Part shown: in pieces, positions 24,664-31,571 of the stretch | Layout: each line of letters starts with the position of its first letter | Numbering within the stretch: the stretch's first letter is position 1 | The notes under the pieces: model-generated | The model's input: the letters and a program-made list of their open reading frames with translations, nothing else | What the model was told of the DNA's origin: nothing | Databases searched by the model: none | IMG/VR virus record: IMGVR_UViG_3300046718_000204 | Coordinates: 1 to 32,423 of that record | Length of the DNA: 32,423 nt | Source of the DNA: a virus | Strand: one strand, 5' to 3' | Translations under genes and position numbers: made by a program

Positions 24664-26553
24664 TCAGTGCAAGACCAACTCCGGCGGGAACCACTTGTTG
24701 CCGCCGGCCGCGTCGACCTGGAGCTGCCGCCAGATCGCGAGCGCCTTCGCGTCCGTCGGATCGGCGAGCAGAACCGTGGCCACCGACATCGGCATACCGA
24801 AGAGGTTGAACGACTCGTCGGCCGTGCCGCGCGTCCCGTCGACCGACTCCTGCGCGCGCGAGGTCCAGCGCGTGCCGTTCAGCAGCCACGCATCCGAGAC
24901 GACGCGGCGCGCAGCGCGTAGTGCAAGTGCGCGAGCATCAGCACGACCAAAAGTCCGGCCGCCAAGGTCCATGCCGTAGGCGCCGACAGACGCCTGCCAC
25001 GGAATCCACCACGCGCCAGTGCCAAGCCTCGGGTCGTCGAGGCGCACGTCCCAGATGTCGTTCGCCTTGACCGACAACTGCGGCAGCAGGATGGCGTCAA
25101 GCCGAGCGAGCCACCTGTCCCGAACTTGCGCAGCAAGCACACGGTCGCGCAGTGTCCACCAGCAGTCGCAGACGAGCAAGGCTTCCCAACCAATCGCGCG
25201 GCCGGCGTAGACCTGCGACGTCGAGAGGCCCGGCTTCACGGTCCACTGCAGCAGGTAGACGCGCGCGACGCATTCGAGGTCGAACTGCAGCGCATCGCTG
25301 CCGGTCAGCCGCGCGGAGACGGTCAACGTGTCGTTGAAGGCGTGTTCGACGTCCGGACCCCACCAACCATGCGTGTCGAGCGTCGTCAGCCCGCGCGACT
25401 TGCCGAGTTGGTCCGGCGAGACGGACAGCGACCAGTGCGGGCGCCCGTCCCAGAAGACGAGGTTCGGGTGGTTCGCGAGGATCAGCGGGCCGCCGTTCGC
25501 TTCGAGATGGTGGCACGGGCGCGCGGCCTGCCGCAGCGCGGTCAGGTAGCGGACCGTCGCGGCACCGGGAACGCCGGCGGCGCACTCGGCGCCGACGAAG
25601 ACCTCGTCCTCCTGCGCGCCGGTGTCGTTGCTCGATGCGTTCACGCCGAGCGGTCCCGACGTCCAGGCGTGGAGCTGCCCGAACGCCGAGCCGAAGTTCG
25701 AGCGCGTCCAGGTGAGCGCAGGCGTCCCCGAAGTGGGGTTGCCGAGCGGCCAGACGTTTGCGCACCCTTGCACGGCGATGGCCTGCGCGACTGCCGCGCC
25801 CGCCGACGTCCACTCCGTCGCGGCGTGCAAACGCGCCGGCCAGACGATCGTCAAGGGCATGCTGCGAGACTGTCCGTCGCCGAGCTGCTCGCCGGCGGCG
25901 ACGAGCACGTTGCCCGACGTGCCGGCGACCACGACCGAAGCGTTGCCCCACGTCAGCGCGACGCCGGCCGGCACGGTCGCGACGACGTCAGGCACCGACG
26001 GGTTGCTTGCGGTGACGACGACCTCGCCGCTGCACCAGCCCGGCTGGTCCGGATACCACTGCGCCCACAGCTCGGCGACGAGCATCGGCCCGATGCGCGA
26101 GCGGAAGTGCGCCGCGTAGGCCGCGCCGTCGGCTTCGACGGTGAGCAGTTGCAGGACCGTGCCGTTGACGACTGGCACGCCGCCGAAGAACGCTAGCGGG
26201 TCGGCCGGCAGCGGCGCGAGCGTCCACGCGGTCGAGGCTAGGGGCGTGAGCGTCACCGAGCGCGCGGTGTTCGGGTCCAGGTGCAGGCGCACGTCGAGGA
26301 CGTGCAAGCCGACGCCGAAGGCGTGCCCGACGACCCAGGTGCTGCCGTCCGACGCAGTGCCCTTCAGCGCCGGCGGCTCGACGTCAGTCGTCGTCCGCCG
26401 CCAGCCGTCGAACGCCGCGCCAGAGTAATTCGCGACGGCGATCGTCTGCGCCGAGGCAGCGGTCGCGATGGCGGCTATGCCGGCAAGCGCGCACAGCAGC
26501 GGCAACCAGACGGCGCGCAAGTCGGCGAAGAACGCGGAGCGGTGAGTTCGCAT
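24664..26553 (-). CDS. Secreted protein of unknown function (629 aa, signal peptide)
   Basis: ATG at 26553 (MRTHRSAFF) is chosen because it begins a classic signal peptide: a basic n-region, a hydrophobic stretch WLPLLCALAGIAAIATAA and a SA-Q cleavage site near residue 35. AGGA lies about nine bases upstream. The mature part is Trp-rich and soluble. Its middle has beta-sandwich-like strands (about 40-250), and the C-terminal half (about 330-629) is helical with repeated Trp/Tyr (WHGWWGPDV- and WWIPWQASVGAYGMDL-like segments). This layout recalls bacterial RIFT-barrel/alpha-alpha-toroid glycan enzymes (PcRGLX/YetA-like), but I cannot confirm it. Phage virion proteins rarely carry export signals. 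Sitting between small hypothetical genes and fibre-type genes, it may be exported by the infected cell or acquired from a host operon. Confidence 0.6.
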   Translation of the reverse strand: MRTHRSAFFADLRAVWLPLLCALAGIAAIATAASAQTIAVANYSGAAFDGWRRTTTDVEPPALKGTASDGSTWVVGHAFGVGLHVLDVRLHLDPNTARSVTLTPLASTAWTLAPLPADPLAFFGGVPVVNGTVLQLLTVEADGAAYAAHFRSRIGPMLVAELWAQWYPDQPGWCSGEVVVTASNPSVPDVVATVPAGVALTWGNASVVVAGTSGNVLVAAGEQLGDGQSRSMPLTIVWPARLHAATEWTSAGAAVAQAIAVQGCANVWPLGNPTSGTPALTWTRSNFGSAFGQLHAWTSGPLGVNASSNDTGAQEDEVFVGAECAAGVPGAATVRYLTALRQAARPCHHLEANGGPLILANHPNLVFWDGRPHWSLSVSPDQLGKSRGLTTLDTHGWWGPDVEHAFNDTLTVSARLTGSDALQFDLECVARVYLLQWTVKPGLSTSQVYAGRAIGWEALLVCDCWWTLRDRVLAAQVRDRWLARLDAILLPQLSVKANDIWDVRLDDPRLGTGAWWIPWQASVGAYGMDLGGRTFGRADARALALRAARRVVSDAWLLNGTRWTSRAQESVDGTRGTADESFNLFGMPMSVATVLLADPTDAKALAIWRQLQVDAAGGNKWFPPELVLH

Positions 26554-26564
26554 GGCGCAGCATC

Positions 26565-26951
26565 CTACTGTGGAACGGGCTGACGCAAAGGACCGCGGCA
26601 CATCTCGACGAGGATGTCGTCGCACACCCGCCGCAGCATCTCGGGAGAAGCCGCCTCGGTGTGCACCAGCTTCGACAGGCGGAACTCGCCGCACTCGTCG
26701 GGGTGCCATACGCGGCGACCGTCGGTCGTCTTGCGCAGCACGACGGCGCGGACGTCGCAGCGCAGCTCTATTGTGTTGTCGAAGTAGAGGCGCTCGGGGT
26801 TCTCGACGCGCGCCAGCTTGATCTGCGTCGCGCGGCCGATCTCCTTGCCGCGCTCGTACAGCAAGGCGCTCATGCGGTCGCGCTCCTTCGTCACGCGCTT
26901 CAGTTGCGCCAGCACGCGAGCGAGACGGTTACGGTTCTTGACAGCGCTCAT
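26565..26951 (-). CDS. Hypothetical protein with N-terminal coiled coil (128 aa)
   Basis: ATG at 26951 (MSAVKNRNRLARVLAQ) overlaps the upstream stop by four bases. The first 50 residues are a basic coiled coil (RLARVLAQLKRVTKERDRMSALLYERG). Residues 55-100 are a small beta-rich part (LYFDNTIELRCDVRAVVLRKTTDGRRVW), and the end is helical with Cys residues (RRVCDDILVEMCRG). No family recognised. It is the last gene of the cluster driven by the promoter at 27587-27615 and ends 12 bases before the secreted-protein gene. Confidence 0.65.
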   Translation of the reverse strand: MSAVKNRNRLARVLAQLKRVTKERDRMSALLYERGKEIGRATQIKLARVENPERLYFDNTIELRCDVRAVVLRKTTDGRRVWHPDECGEFRLSKLVHTEAASPEMLRRVCDDILVEMCRGPLRQPVPQ

Positions 26952-27226
26952 TGGTCGGCGCACCAGTCGCAAGGACCAACGCACGGCTGCGGGCCGCCGT
27001 GCTCCATCGCTTCGGCGATGCGCTCGAACAGCGCCAGCAACGCGTCGGCACGAGCCCCGGGCTGGACAGACCCGCATACCCAGTACGGGGAGACGAATTC
27101 ATGCACGTCGCCGTCCCACCGCGTGCGCGGCGGAGCGACGGCGGTATATGCTTCCGTGGTGTCGGTCAGCTCGGCGCCGACGGGAAGAAGCTTGGTCAGC
27201 TTCCTGCGAAGTTGCGTGGTGTTCAC
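26948..27226 (-). CDS. Small hypothetical protein (92 aa)
   Basis: GTG at 27226 (VNTTQLRRKLTKLLPVGAELTDTTEAY) overlaps the preceding TGA. It is 92 residues, with an N-terminal helix, a central strand-rich part containing WDGDVHEFVSPYWVCG, and a C-terminus with three Cys (GGPQPCVGPCDWCADQ) that could bind a metal. No family recognised. It is the second gene of the cluster that starts at 27579. Confidence 0.65.
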   Translation of the reverse strand: MNTTQLRRKLTKLLPVGAELTDTTEAYTAVAPPRTRWDGDVHEFVSPYWVCGSVQPGARADALLALFERIAEAMEHGGPQPCVGPCDWCADQ

Positions 27227-27579
27227 AGTGCCACCGCCTTGAACCAAGCGTCGAACTCATCGAGGAACTTGTCGACAGTCGCCTGGAAGTGCCCGCCGTC
27301 GGCGCCGTAGTCGCTCAGGATGTCCTCGCCGTTACCAAGGACGAACAGCACCCAGTGACGAGTACTACCGTCCGCGCCGTCCTTGAACCTGACCGTGGCG
27401 TCGTCGGCGTATTCAAAGATCGCGTCTACCGTTTCGTCGACGCTCGCCAAGAACATCTCGTCTTCCCCACCCGAAGAGACGGAGACGGGAAGGAAGCCTG
27501 CGCTACGCAGGCGGGTCAGAACCTCGCGCACGATGGCCTTCTCTACTCGTGCGAGGATGCTTCGGTTGTTGGTTTCCAT
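27223..27579 (-). CDS. Hypothetical protein, first gene behind promoter repeat copy 1 (118 aa)
   Basis: ATG at 27579 (METNNRSILARVEKAIV) lies 7 bases after the -10 box of a strong promoter; an in-frame extension upstream has no support because it would run through the promoter. The product is 118 residues, acidic, alpha/beta, with RVEKAIVREVLTRLRSAGFLPVSV at the start, a central beta-strand pair (DATVRFKDGADGSTRHWVLFVLGNG) and a C-terminal helix (FLDEFDAWFKAVAL). No family recognised. The other promoter repeat drives a gene that also begins METN, but the two proteins are otherwise unrelated. Confidence 0.7.
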   Translation of the reverse strand: METNNRSILARVEKAIVREVLTRLRSAGFLPVSVSSGGEDEMFLASVDETVDAIFEYADDATVRFKDGADGSTRHWVLFVLGNGEDILSDYGADGGHFQATVDKFLDEFDAWFKAVAL

Positions 27580-27634
27580 GGCGTGAAGTAGACCATTCGG
27601 GCCGCAGACTGTCAAACACTTTCAAACATTTTCC
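27568..27634 (-). repeat. 67-bp promoter-bearing direct repeat, copy 1
   Basis: This block and 28466-28532 agree at 65 of 67 positions in the same orientation, 898 bases apart. It covers the end of the upstream gene's stop region, both promoter boxes, the ATG and the first codons (MET-N). The two mismatches lie in the spacer between -35 and -10. Confidence 0.9.
27587..27615 (-). promoter_or_regulatory. Leaderless promoter, copy 1
   Basis: On the minus strand a perfect TTGACA (27610-27615) is separated by exactly 17 bases from TCTACT (27587-27592, four of six matches to TATAAT). The ATG at 27579 follows after TCACGCC. Transcription would start within one or two bases of the ATG. No Shine-Dalgarno sequence is present between -10 and ATG. 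It lies inside a 67-bp direct repeat. Confidence 0.75.
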
Positions 27635-27969
27635 CGCACGAACTCCAAGAACGGGCTGTCGCGCAGGACGATCGCCCCGCCACCCTTCCGGCGCAGGACG
27701 TGCATGCACAGCATGGCGATTTTCCAGGACTTCGCCCGGGCGACGAGCCGCCAGTGCACCGGCTTCCGGTCGCGCATGACCGGCTTGTCGAGGCCCTGGC
27801 AGACGAGGAACTGCTTCGAGTCGTCGGGCTCGGCGGTGCAGAGAACGCGTACGGCCTGCCGGCTGAGTACTTTGCCGGGCTTGGCGCACTTCGCGCACTT
27901 CGCGCAGTGCTTCTCGCTACGGTCCTGGCGGAAGGCCAGGGGCGCCTTGCAGCCCTTGCAGCGGTTCAC
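27622..27969 (-). CDS. Zinc-ribbon-like Cys-rich protein (115 aa)
   Basis: GTG at 27969 (read as Met-NRCKGCKAPLAF) overlaps the upstream TGA. The N-terminus has CKGC and HCAKCAKCAKPGK, giving at least four Cys in a ribbon-like arrangement that could bind zinc. The CAK unit is encoded by a 9-base tandem repeat at about 27885-27910. The rest is alpha/beta with a Trp-rich middle (KPVHWRLVARAKSWKIAMLCMHVLRRKGG). The C-terminal codons and stop (RENV) lie in the promoter repeat. It may be a small regulatory or replication-associated protein; the target is unknown. Confidence 0.65.
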   Translation of the reverse strand: MNRCKGCKAPLAFRQDRSEKHCAKCAKCAKPGKVLSRQAVRVLCTAEPDDSKQFLVCQGLDKPVMRDRKPVHWRLVARAKSWKIAMLCMHVLRRKGGGAIVLRDSPFLEFVRENV

Positions 27970-28160
27970 AGCTTGCCTCCCTTCGCGCGGATCTCAGCAG
28001 CCCTCCGTTCGGCCGCTTCCGCATTACGAACGTGGATGAAGATGGACTCGACCGGTGCGGTGCGGCGGCTCTTTGCTTCCGCCGCGAATGCCCGCTCATT
28101 GCGAGCGTAGGCTTCCCAATACTCAGCGGTCTCAGTTGGGTGCGGTCGTGGCGCGTTCAC
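27966..28160 (-). CDS. Small hypothetical protein (64 aa)
   Basis: GTG at 28160 (VNAPRPHPTETAEYWEAYARNERAF) overlaps the TGA of the preceding gene, and its own TGA overlaps the next GTG. It is 64 residues and mostly helical, basic at the C-terminus (RNAEAAERRAAEIRAKGGKL), with no Cys or membrane segment. No family recognised. Support comes from the double 4-base overlaps and composition in keeping with its neighbours. Confidence 0.6.
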   Translation of the reverse strand: MNAPRPHPTETAEYWEAYARNERAFAAEAKSRRTAPVESIFIHVRNAEAAERRAAEIRAKGGKL

Positions 28161-28477
28161 AGCTTCACCACGCGCGGGTCGTTGGCGTCGTCGCGCAGGA
28201 TCGAGTAGATGCCGCACGTCGGCACGACGTAGATCGAACCGTTCCGCGTGCCGAGCGACAGCACTTCCAGGTCGAGGCCGCCACCCGAAACCGTGACCGT
28301 CACGCGCACGCCGTCGCGGTAGCGCACTTCGAGGAAGCGGTCGGCGAGGTCCCGCAACCGCGCGCGGCCGGCGTCGTCGACGGCCAAGGGAACCGCCGCC
28401 TTCCACTCGGTCAGCAGGCGCGCAGCCTCGTGGTTCCGGTCGGCGAGGGCGGGGAGGTTCTTTGCGTTGGTTTCCAT
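28157..28477 (-). CDS. Hypothetical protein behind promoter repeat copy 2 (106 aa)
   Basis: ATG at 28477 (METNAKNLPALADRN) sits 7 bases after the -10 box. The product is 106 residues: an N-terminal helical half (HEAARLLTEWKAAVPLAVDDAGRARLRDLADRFLEV) followed by a beta-rich half (GVRVTVTVSGGGLDLEVLSLG, then NGSIYVVPTCGIYSILRDD). No family is recognised. It starts a three-gene cluster with the 64- and 115-residue proteins. Only the first four codons match the gene behind the other repeat copy. Confidence 0.7.
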   Translation of the reverse strand: METNAKNLPALADRNHEAARLLTEWKAAVPLAVDDAGRARLRDLADRFLEVRYRDGVRVTVTVSGGGLDLEVLSLGTRNGSIYVVPTCGIYSILRDDANDPRVVKL

Positions 28478-28532
28478 GGCGTGAAGTAGACCAGCCGGGC
28501 CGCAGACTGTCAAACACTTTCAAACATTTTCC
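28466..28532 (-). repeat. 67-bp promoter-bearing direct repeat, copy 2
   Basis: The second copy of the promoter repeat (65 of 67 identical to 27568-27634). Its right end touches the terminase stop codon. The first codons downstream (ATG-GAA-ACC-AA) are part of the repeat, so a promoter-start-codon module appears to have been duplicated in front of different genes. Confidence 0.9.
28485..28513 (-). promoter_or_regulatory. Leaderless promoter, copy 2
   Basis: Same as copy 1: TTGACA (28508-28513), a 17-base spacer, TCTACT (28485-28490), then TCACGCC and the ATG at 28477. It separates the terminase gene from the small-gene cluster and would let that cluster be expressed independently of packaging genes. 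Confidence 0.75.
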
Positions 28533-30151
28533 TACGGCCGCCAGCGGCCCGCCGAGTCCCGGTCGCCGGCCATCGCGTCACCCCCGTCGGGCCGGTCGTC
28601 GGGATGCGTGTCGGGGCCGTCCGGCTTCACCGTCGCCTGGGCGGCCGCTGGGGGCTCCCTGCGCCCGAAGGCGTGCGCTTCGAGCCAAGCCCAGGCCCCG
28701 CTGGTTGCGTCGACCTGATCGCACAGCGCGGCCTCGGGGAAGCCTTCCAGCTCGTCGACGTAACCCTGCGTCCACGGCCCGGCGAACAGGCGCAGGCCAT
28801 CCCGCTGCGTCAGCGGCGGCAAGTCCTTGTCGGCGCCCCACCACTTGCCGCCGGTGTTGCCGCACTCGCCCCGGCGCTGGTAGCCGCGCTCCAGGCACGA
28901 CGCCACCGGGTCGGCGCGACGCTGCTTGGCGTCGAGCCCGACCGAGTTCCTGGCCATGGCGCTGTTCTCCTTCCAGGTGAGCTGCCGCGCCTCCTGCGGC
29001 CGAGCGCCGACGACGCGGAAACCCTCGGCCTTCAGGCGCGTCTGCAGCGCGTCGAACTGCGCGATGCCGCCTGAGCCGCCCTCGATCTCGATGCCGACGA
29101 CGACGTGCCGGCCATCGATGTGCGCCTGCTGCACGATCTTGTCGTCGCGCTTGCCGGGCGTCGCCTTGAACGCCGTCGCGTGCTCGACGAAGCGACAGCC
29201 CGCGCGCACGCGCGCCATCAGCACGCCGGCAGTGCGCGCGGCGTCCTGCTTCTCACTGGCGGCGAGGTCCCACCAGCGCACGCGGACCGTCTCGGAGGTC
29301 GGCAGGACACTCTCGGCCGGGTCGAGCATCGGCCCGAACCACTCGACGCGGAAGTAGTCGCCCGGGTCGCGCGCCGACCAGTCGCCGTCGAGCAGCTGCC
29401 GGCGCCGCGTCGGGTGCATGTCGCGCAGCGTCTCCTTGTAGGGCTCGCGGTCGAGCGACGGGTTGTCGTCGATGCGCGACGGGATGTAGCTGCCCACCGC
29501 GGCGACGACCTGCTGCGTCGCCGGGTCGACGCCACCCATGAAGCGCCGCTTCACCCAGTCGTGCCCCGGGCCGCCCGGGTTGCTCGTCGCGATCATGCGC
29601 AGCGGGATCGGGTCGTCGATGTTCTTGCGGCATCGACTGCGCAGCAGCTCGTAGGTCGACTCCAGCGGCCAGTGCGTCAGCTCGTCGAAGCCGATCAGGT
29701 GCCAGTCGCTGCCGTAGAACTGCAGGTCGTCGCGCGTCGTGCCGTCGTGGTAGCCCATCACGACGCGCGCGCCGCTCGGGAACTCGAAGGCGCTGTCGTC
29801 GCCGAGCCACTTCACGCCGGCGGGTAGCCACAGCCGCTTGGCCTTGTCGATCAGGTTGCCGGGCAGCTTCGCCTCAGTGCGCGAGCGGCGCAGCAGCACG
29901 GCGCGGAACTGCGGGTAGTGCCACGCGTACTGCGCCGCGGCGATCAGCAGGCCGTAGCTTTTGCCGCCACCGGCCGCGCCGCCGAACAGGATCTCGAACA
30001 CGGGCTTCTCGCAGCCGACGTGCGCGCCGAGCAGCTTCCGTTGCTTCGGATGCGGCAGCGACAGCGGCCCCATGTAGGGGTTGCCGAGCGTCTGCGGGCA
30101 CATCCGCTCGAACTGCAGCACGGCCTTGTCGCCGAGGTCGATCGTCGTCAC
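28532..30151 (-). CDS. terL: Terminase large subunit
   Basis: GTG at 30151 (VTTIDLGDKAVLQFERMCPQ) overlaps the upstream TGA by four bases. The 539-residue product has the packaging ATPase motifs: Walker A GGAAGGGKS at 57-65, Walker B LIGFDELTH at 152-160 (Asp156, Glu157) and the coupling motif ATSNPGGPG at 188-196. A C-terminal RNase H-like nuclease follows, beginning RVRWWDLAASEK near 300 and with VVGIEIEGGSGG later. The last 60 residues are a charged, Asp/Pro-rich tail. Terminase cuts concatemeric DNA and pumps it through the portal. It is separated from the portal by about 9 kb. Confidence 0.93.
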   Translation of the reverse strand: MTTIDLGDKAVLQFERMCPQTLGNPYMGPLSLPHPKQRKLLGAHVGCEKPVFEILFGGAAGGGKSYGLLIAAAQYAWHYPQFRAVLLRRSRTEAKLPGNLIDKAKRLWLPAGVKWLGDDSAFEFPSGARVVMGYHDGTTRDDLQFYGSDWHLIGFDELTHWPLESTYELLRSRCRKNIDDPIPLRMIATSNPGGPGHDWVKRRFMGGVDPATQQVVAAVGSYIPSRIDDNPSLDREPYKETLRDMHPTRRRQLLDGDWSARDPGDYFRVEWFGPMLDPAESVLPTSETVRVRWWDLAASEKQDAARTAGVLMARVRAGCRFVEHATAFKATPGKRDDKIVQQAHIDGRHVVVGIEIEGGSGGIAQFDALQTRLKAEGFRVVGARPQEARQLTWKENSAMARNSVGLDAKQRRADPVASCLERGYQRRGECGNTGGKWWGADKDLPPLTQRDGLRLFAGPWTQGYVDELEGFPEAALCDQVDATSGAWAWLEAHAFGRREPPAAAQATVKPDGPDTHPDDRPDGGDAMAGDRDSAGRWRP

Positions 30152-30579
30152 ATCAAGTCCTCGATCGTCTTCGGCTCCGGTCGCACGAGCCGGATCGTCG
30201 GCCGCTCGCGCCGGAGCTGGTCGGTGAAGTCGTGCAAGTCCTCGATCGCGTCGGCGAGTTCGCCGGCGTCGGGCAGCATCGGGACGCCGTTGCTGCTCGA
30301 CGCGGTCGTCGCCGCCGGCGCGGGCATCTGCACGATGTGGGGCGTGTCGAGGCGCGCGAACAGCTTGATGAGTTCGCGCGCGGCCGGCACGTCGCCCTGG
30401 ATCGCGGCGTTGCTCAGGCCCTTCACCACGTTCCACATCATCTTCTCAAGCGTCGTGTTCTCCTCGCGCGCGTAGCGGTCGCAGACCGCGATCAGGTCGA
30501 GGCGCCGGCCGCGGCCGCGGATGACGTGCACGACGGCGCGCTCGGCGCTCGGATCGACGGGCAGCTCGTTGGTGGTCAT
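30148..30579 (-). CDS. Probable terminase small subunit (143 aa)
   Basis: ATG at 30579 (MTTNELPVDPSAERAVVHVI) overlaps the upstream methyltransferase stop, and its TGA overlaps the terL start. The 143-residue helical product includes LIAVCDRYAREENTTLEKMMWNVVKGLSNAAIQGDVPAARELIKLFARLD (about 29-78), an HTH-like helical hairpin, and a second acidic-helix region near 105-130 that could mediate oligomerisation. Small subunits bind pac or cos DNA and are normally encoded directly before terL; that position is the main evidence. No specific small-terminase family is certain. Confidence 0.6.
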   Translation of the reverse strand: MTTNELPVDPSAERAVVHVIRGRGRRLDLIAVCDRYAREENTTLEKMMWNVVKGLSNAAIQGDVPAARELIKLFARLDTPHIVQMPAPAATTASSSNGVPMLPDAGELADAIEDLHDFTDQLRRERPTIRLVRPEPKTIEDLM

Positions 30580-30986
30580 CCGATCAAGTCCTCGATGCTG
30601 GCCGGCTGGCCGCTGCGCTTGGCCCGCTCGCCGGTCATCGCTTCCCAGCGCTGCACGACGACGTCGCAGTACGCCGGGTCCATTTCCATCGCGAAGCATT
30701 GGCGCTCGGCCTGCTCGCAGGCGAGCAGCGTCGAGCCGCTGCCGGCGAACGGGTCGTAGACCGTCGTCGCGAACGGCGTATTGCCGAGCAGCTCGACGAG
30801 CAGGCCGACCGGCTTCTCGGTGGTGTGGTGCTCGTTGCCCGTGCGCTGCGCGCCGATGACGTTGCCCGCGCCACTCGCGTGCTTGTCGATGGGCGGCGTG
30901 TCCTTGCAGGCCCATAGCACCAGCTCGTGCTGCGCGCGACCCTCTCCGCACGCCGCGGCGATCGGTGGCGGTAGCCGCAGAAACAC
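30576..30986 (-). pseudogene. 5'-truncated DNA (adenine/cytosine-N4) methyltransferase
   Basis: The readable frame (136 codons, GTG near 30986) contains the C-terminal half of a beta-class DNA methyltransferase: QHELVLWACKDTPP, then HHTTEKPVGLLVELL (about 53-67) and the S-adenosylmethionine motif YDPFAGSGSTLLACEQ (about 77-92), followed by AMEMDPAYCDVVVQRWE. The DPPY-type catalytic motif (motif IV), normally about 100 residues upstream, is absent. Immediately upstream, ATG at 31015 overlaps the preceding gene but lies in a different frame, giving a short unrelated start (MTKHVFDGTLCFCG). A deletion or frameshift has apparently removed the N-terminal half. The product should be inactive unless another chain supplies motif IV. 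Confidence 0.75.
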
Positions 30987-31011
30987 AACGTGCCGTCGAA
31001 GACGTGCTTGG

Positions 31012-31335
31012 TCATCGCTGTCGCTCCCAGAACTGCACCAACGCGCCGACCTGCTCAGGCTTGAGCATGCCGCGCTCGGCGCGGTTGATCCACGACGTGC
31101 CGAGGCCGGTCATCTCGCTGAGCTGGCCGAGCGTGAAGCCGGCGCGCTCGCGGCGCACGAGGCACCACTCGTGCGGTTCGAGCTGCGTTGACCGCGGGTC
31201 GCCCGGATCGGTCTCCCAGCGTCGCAGCGTCTGCGTGCTGACGCCGCACATCGCCGCGGCCTCGGCGACCTTCATCTTTGAGCGCCGTCGGCAGAGCCGC
31301 GTGCATTCACCAACGGTGATGTCGAGCGTCTTCAC
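31012..31335 (-). CDS. Small DNA-binding protein with two HTH-like segments (107 aa)
   Basis: GTG at 31335 (VKTLDITVGECTRLCRRRSK) overlaps the preceding TGA; the TGA at 31012 overlaps the following ATG. The first segment, MKVAEAAAMCGVSTQTLRRWETD (about 21-43), has the MerR/AlpA-type pattern (helix-turn-helix ending in L-R-R-W/Y-E). The second, RAGFTLGQLSEMTGLGTSWINRAERG (about 64-89), has the Cro/CI (XRE) pattern (L-x-x-x-T-G-x-x-x-x-x-I-x-x-x-E-x-G). Either could bind operators in the repeat-rich region upstream. The combination of both types in one 107-residue chain is unusual. It could be a phage transcription regulator or an excisionase-like factor. Confidence 0.65.
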   Translation of the reverse strand: MKTLDITVGECTRLCRRRSKMKVAEAAAMCGVSTQTLRRWETDPGDPRSTQLEPHEWCLVRRERAGFTLGQLSEMTGLGTSWINRAERGMLKPEQVGALVQFWERQR

Positions 31336-31571
31336 TGATCTTGCTTCTTCGCTGCGCGATGCAACGCACGCACAGCTTCTGGGGTGGTGATGATCTTGGA
31401 AGTCAGCATCTTCGGCAGCACTTTGTCGTGGTAGCAAGAGTCGCAGCACCGCCCAAGGCTGGCGTCGGAAAAATCCGGTTCGCGATTGAAGACGTCGCGG
31501 TACTCCTCGGAAGCTCCCGGGAAAGTCTGCGGATCAAGCTGCCGCCCACATAGATCGCAAGAAGAAGTCAT
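31332..31571 (-). CDS. Cys-rich small protein, zinc-finger-like (79 aa)
   Basis: ATG at 31571 (MTSSCDLCGRQLDPQTFPG) overlaps the RusA-like gene's stop, which fixes the start (an upstream in-frame ATG would lie deep inside the RusA gene). The 79-residue product contains CDLCG near the start and CCDSCYHD near 42-49, giving two Cys pairs for a zinc finger, and ends in a basic helix. No specific family is identified. Placed between a recombination nuclease and a DNA-binding regulator, it may be a small DNA-associated accessory protein. Confidence 0.65.
   Translation of the reverse strand: MTSSCDLCGRQLDPQTFPGASEEYRDVFNREPDFSDASLGRCCDSCYHDKVLPKMLTSKIITTPEAVRALHRAAKKQDQ

Noticed and set aside
26562-26590. 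Leaderless promoter before the secreted-protein gene
   Set aside because: TAGGAT eight bases before the ATG fits, but no acceptable -35 is found at 16-18 bases (CTTTGC/TTTGCG), and AGGA in the same bases is a better Shine-Dalgarno sequence.
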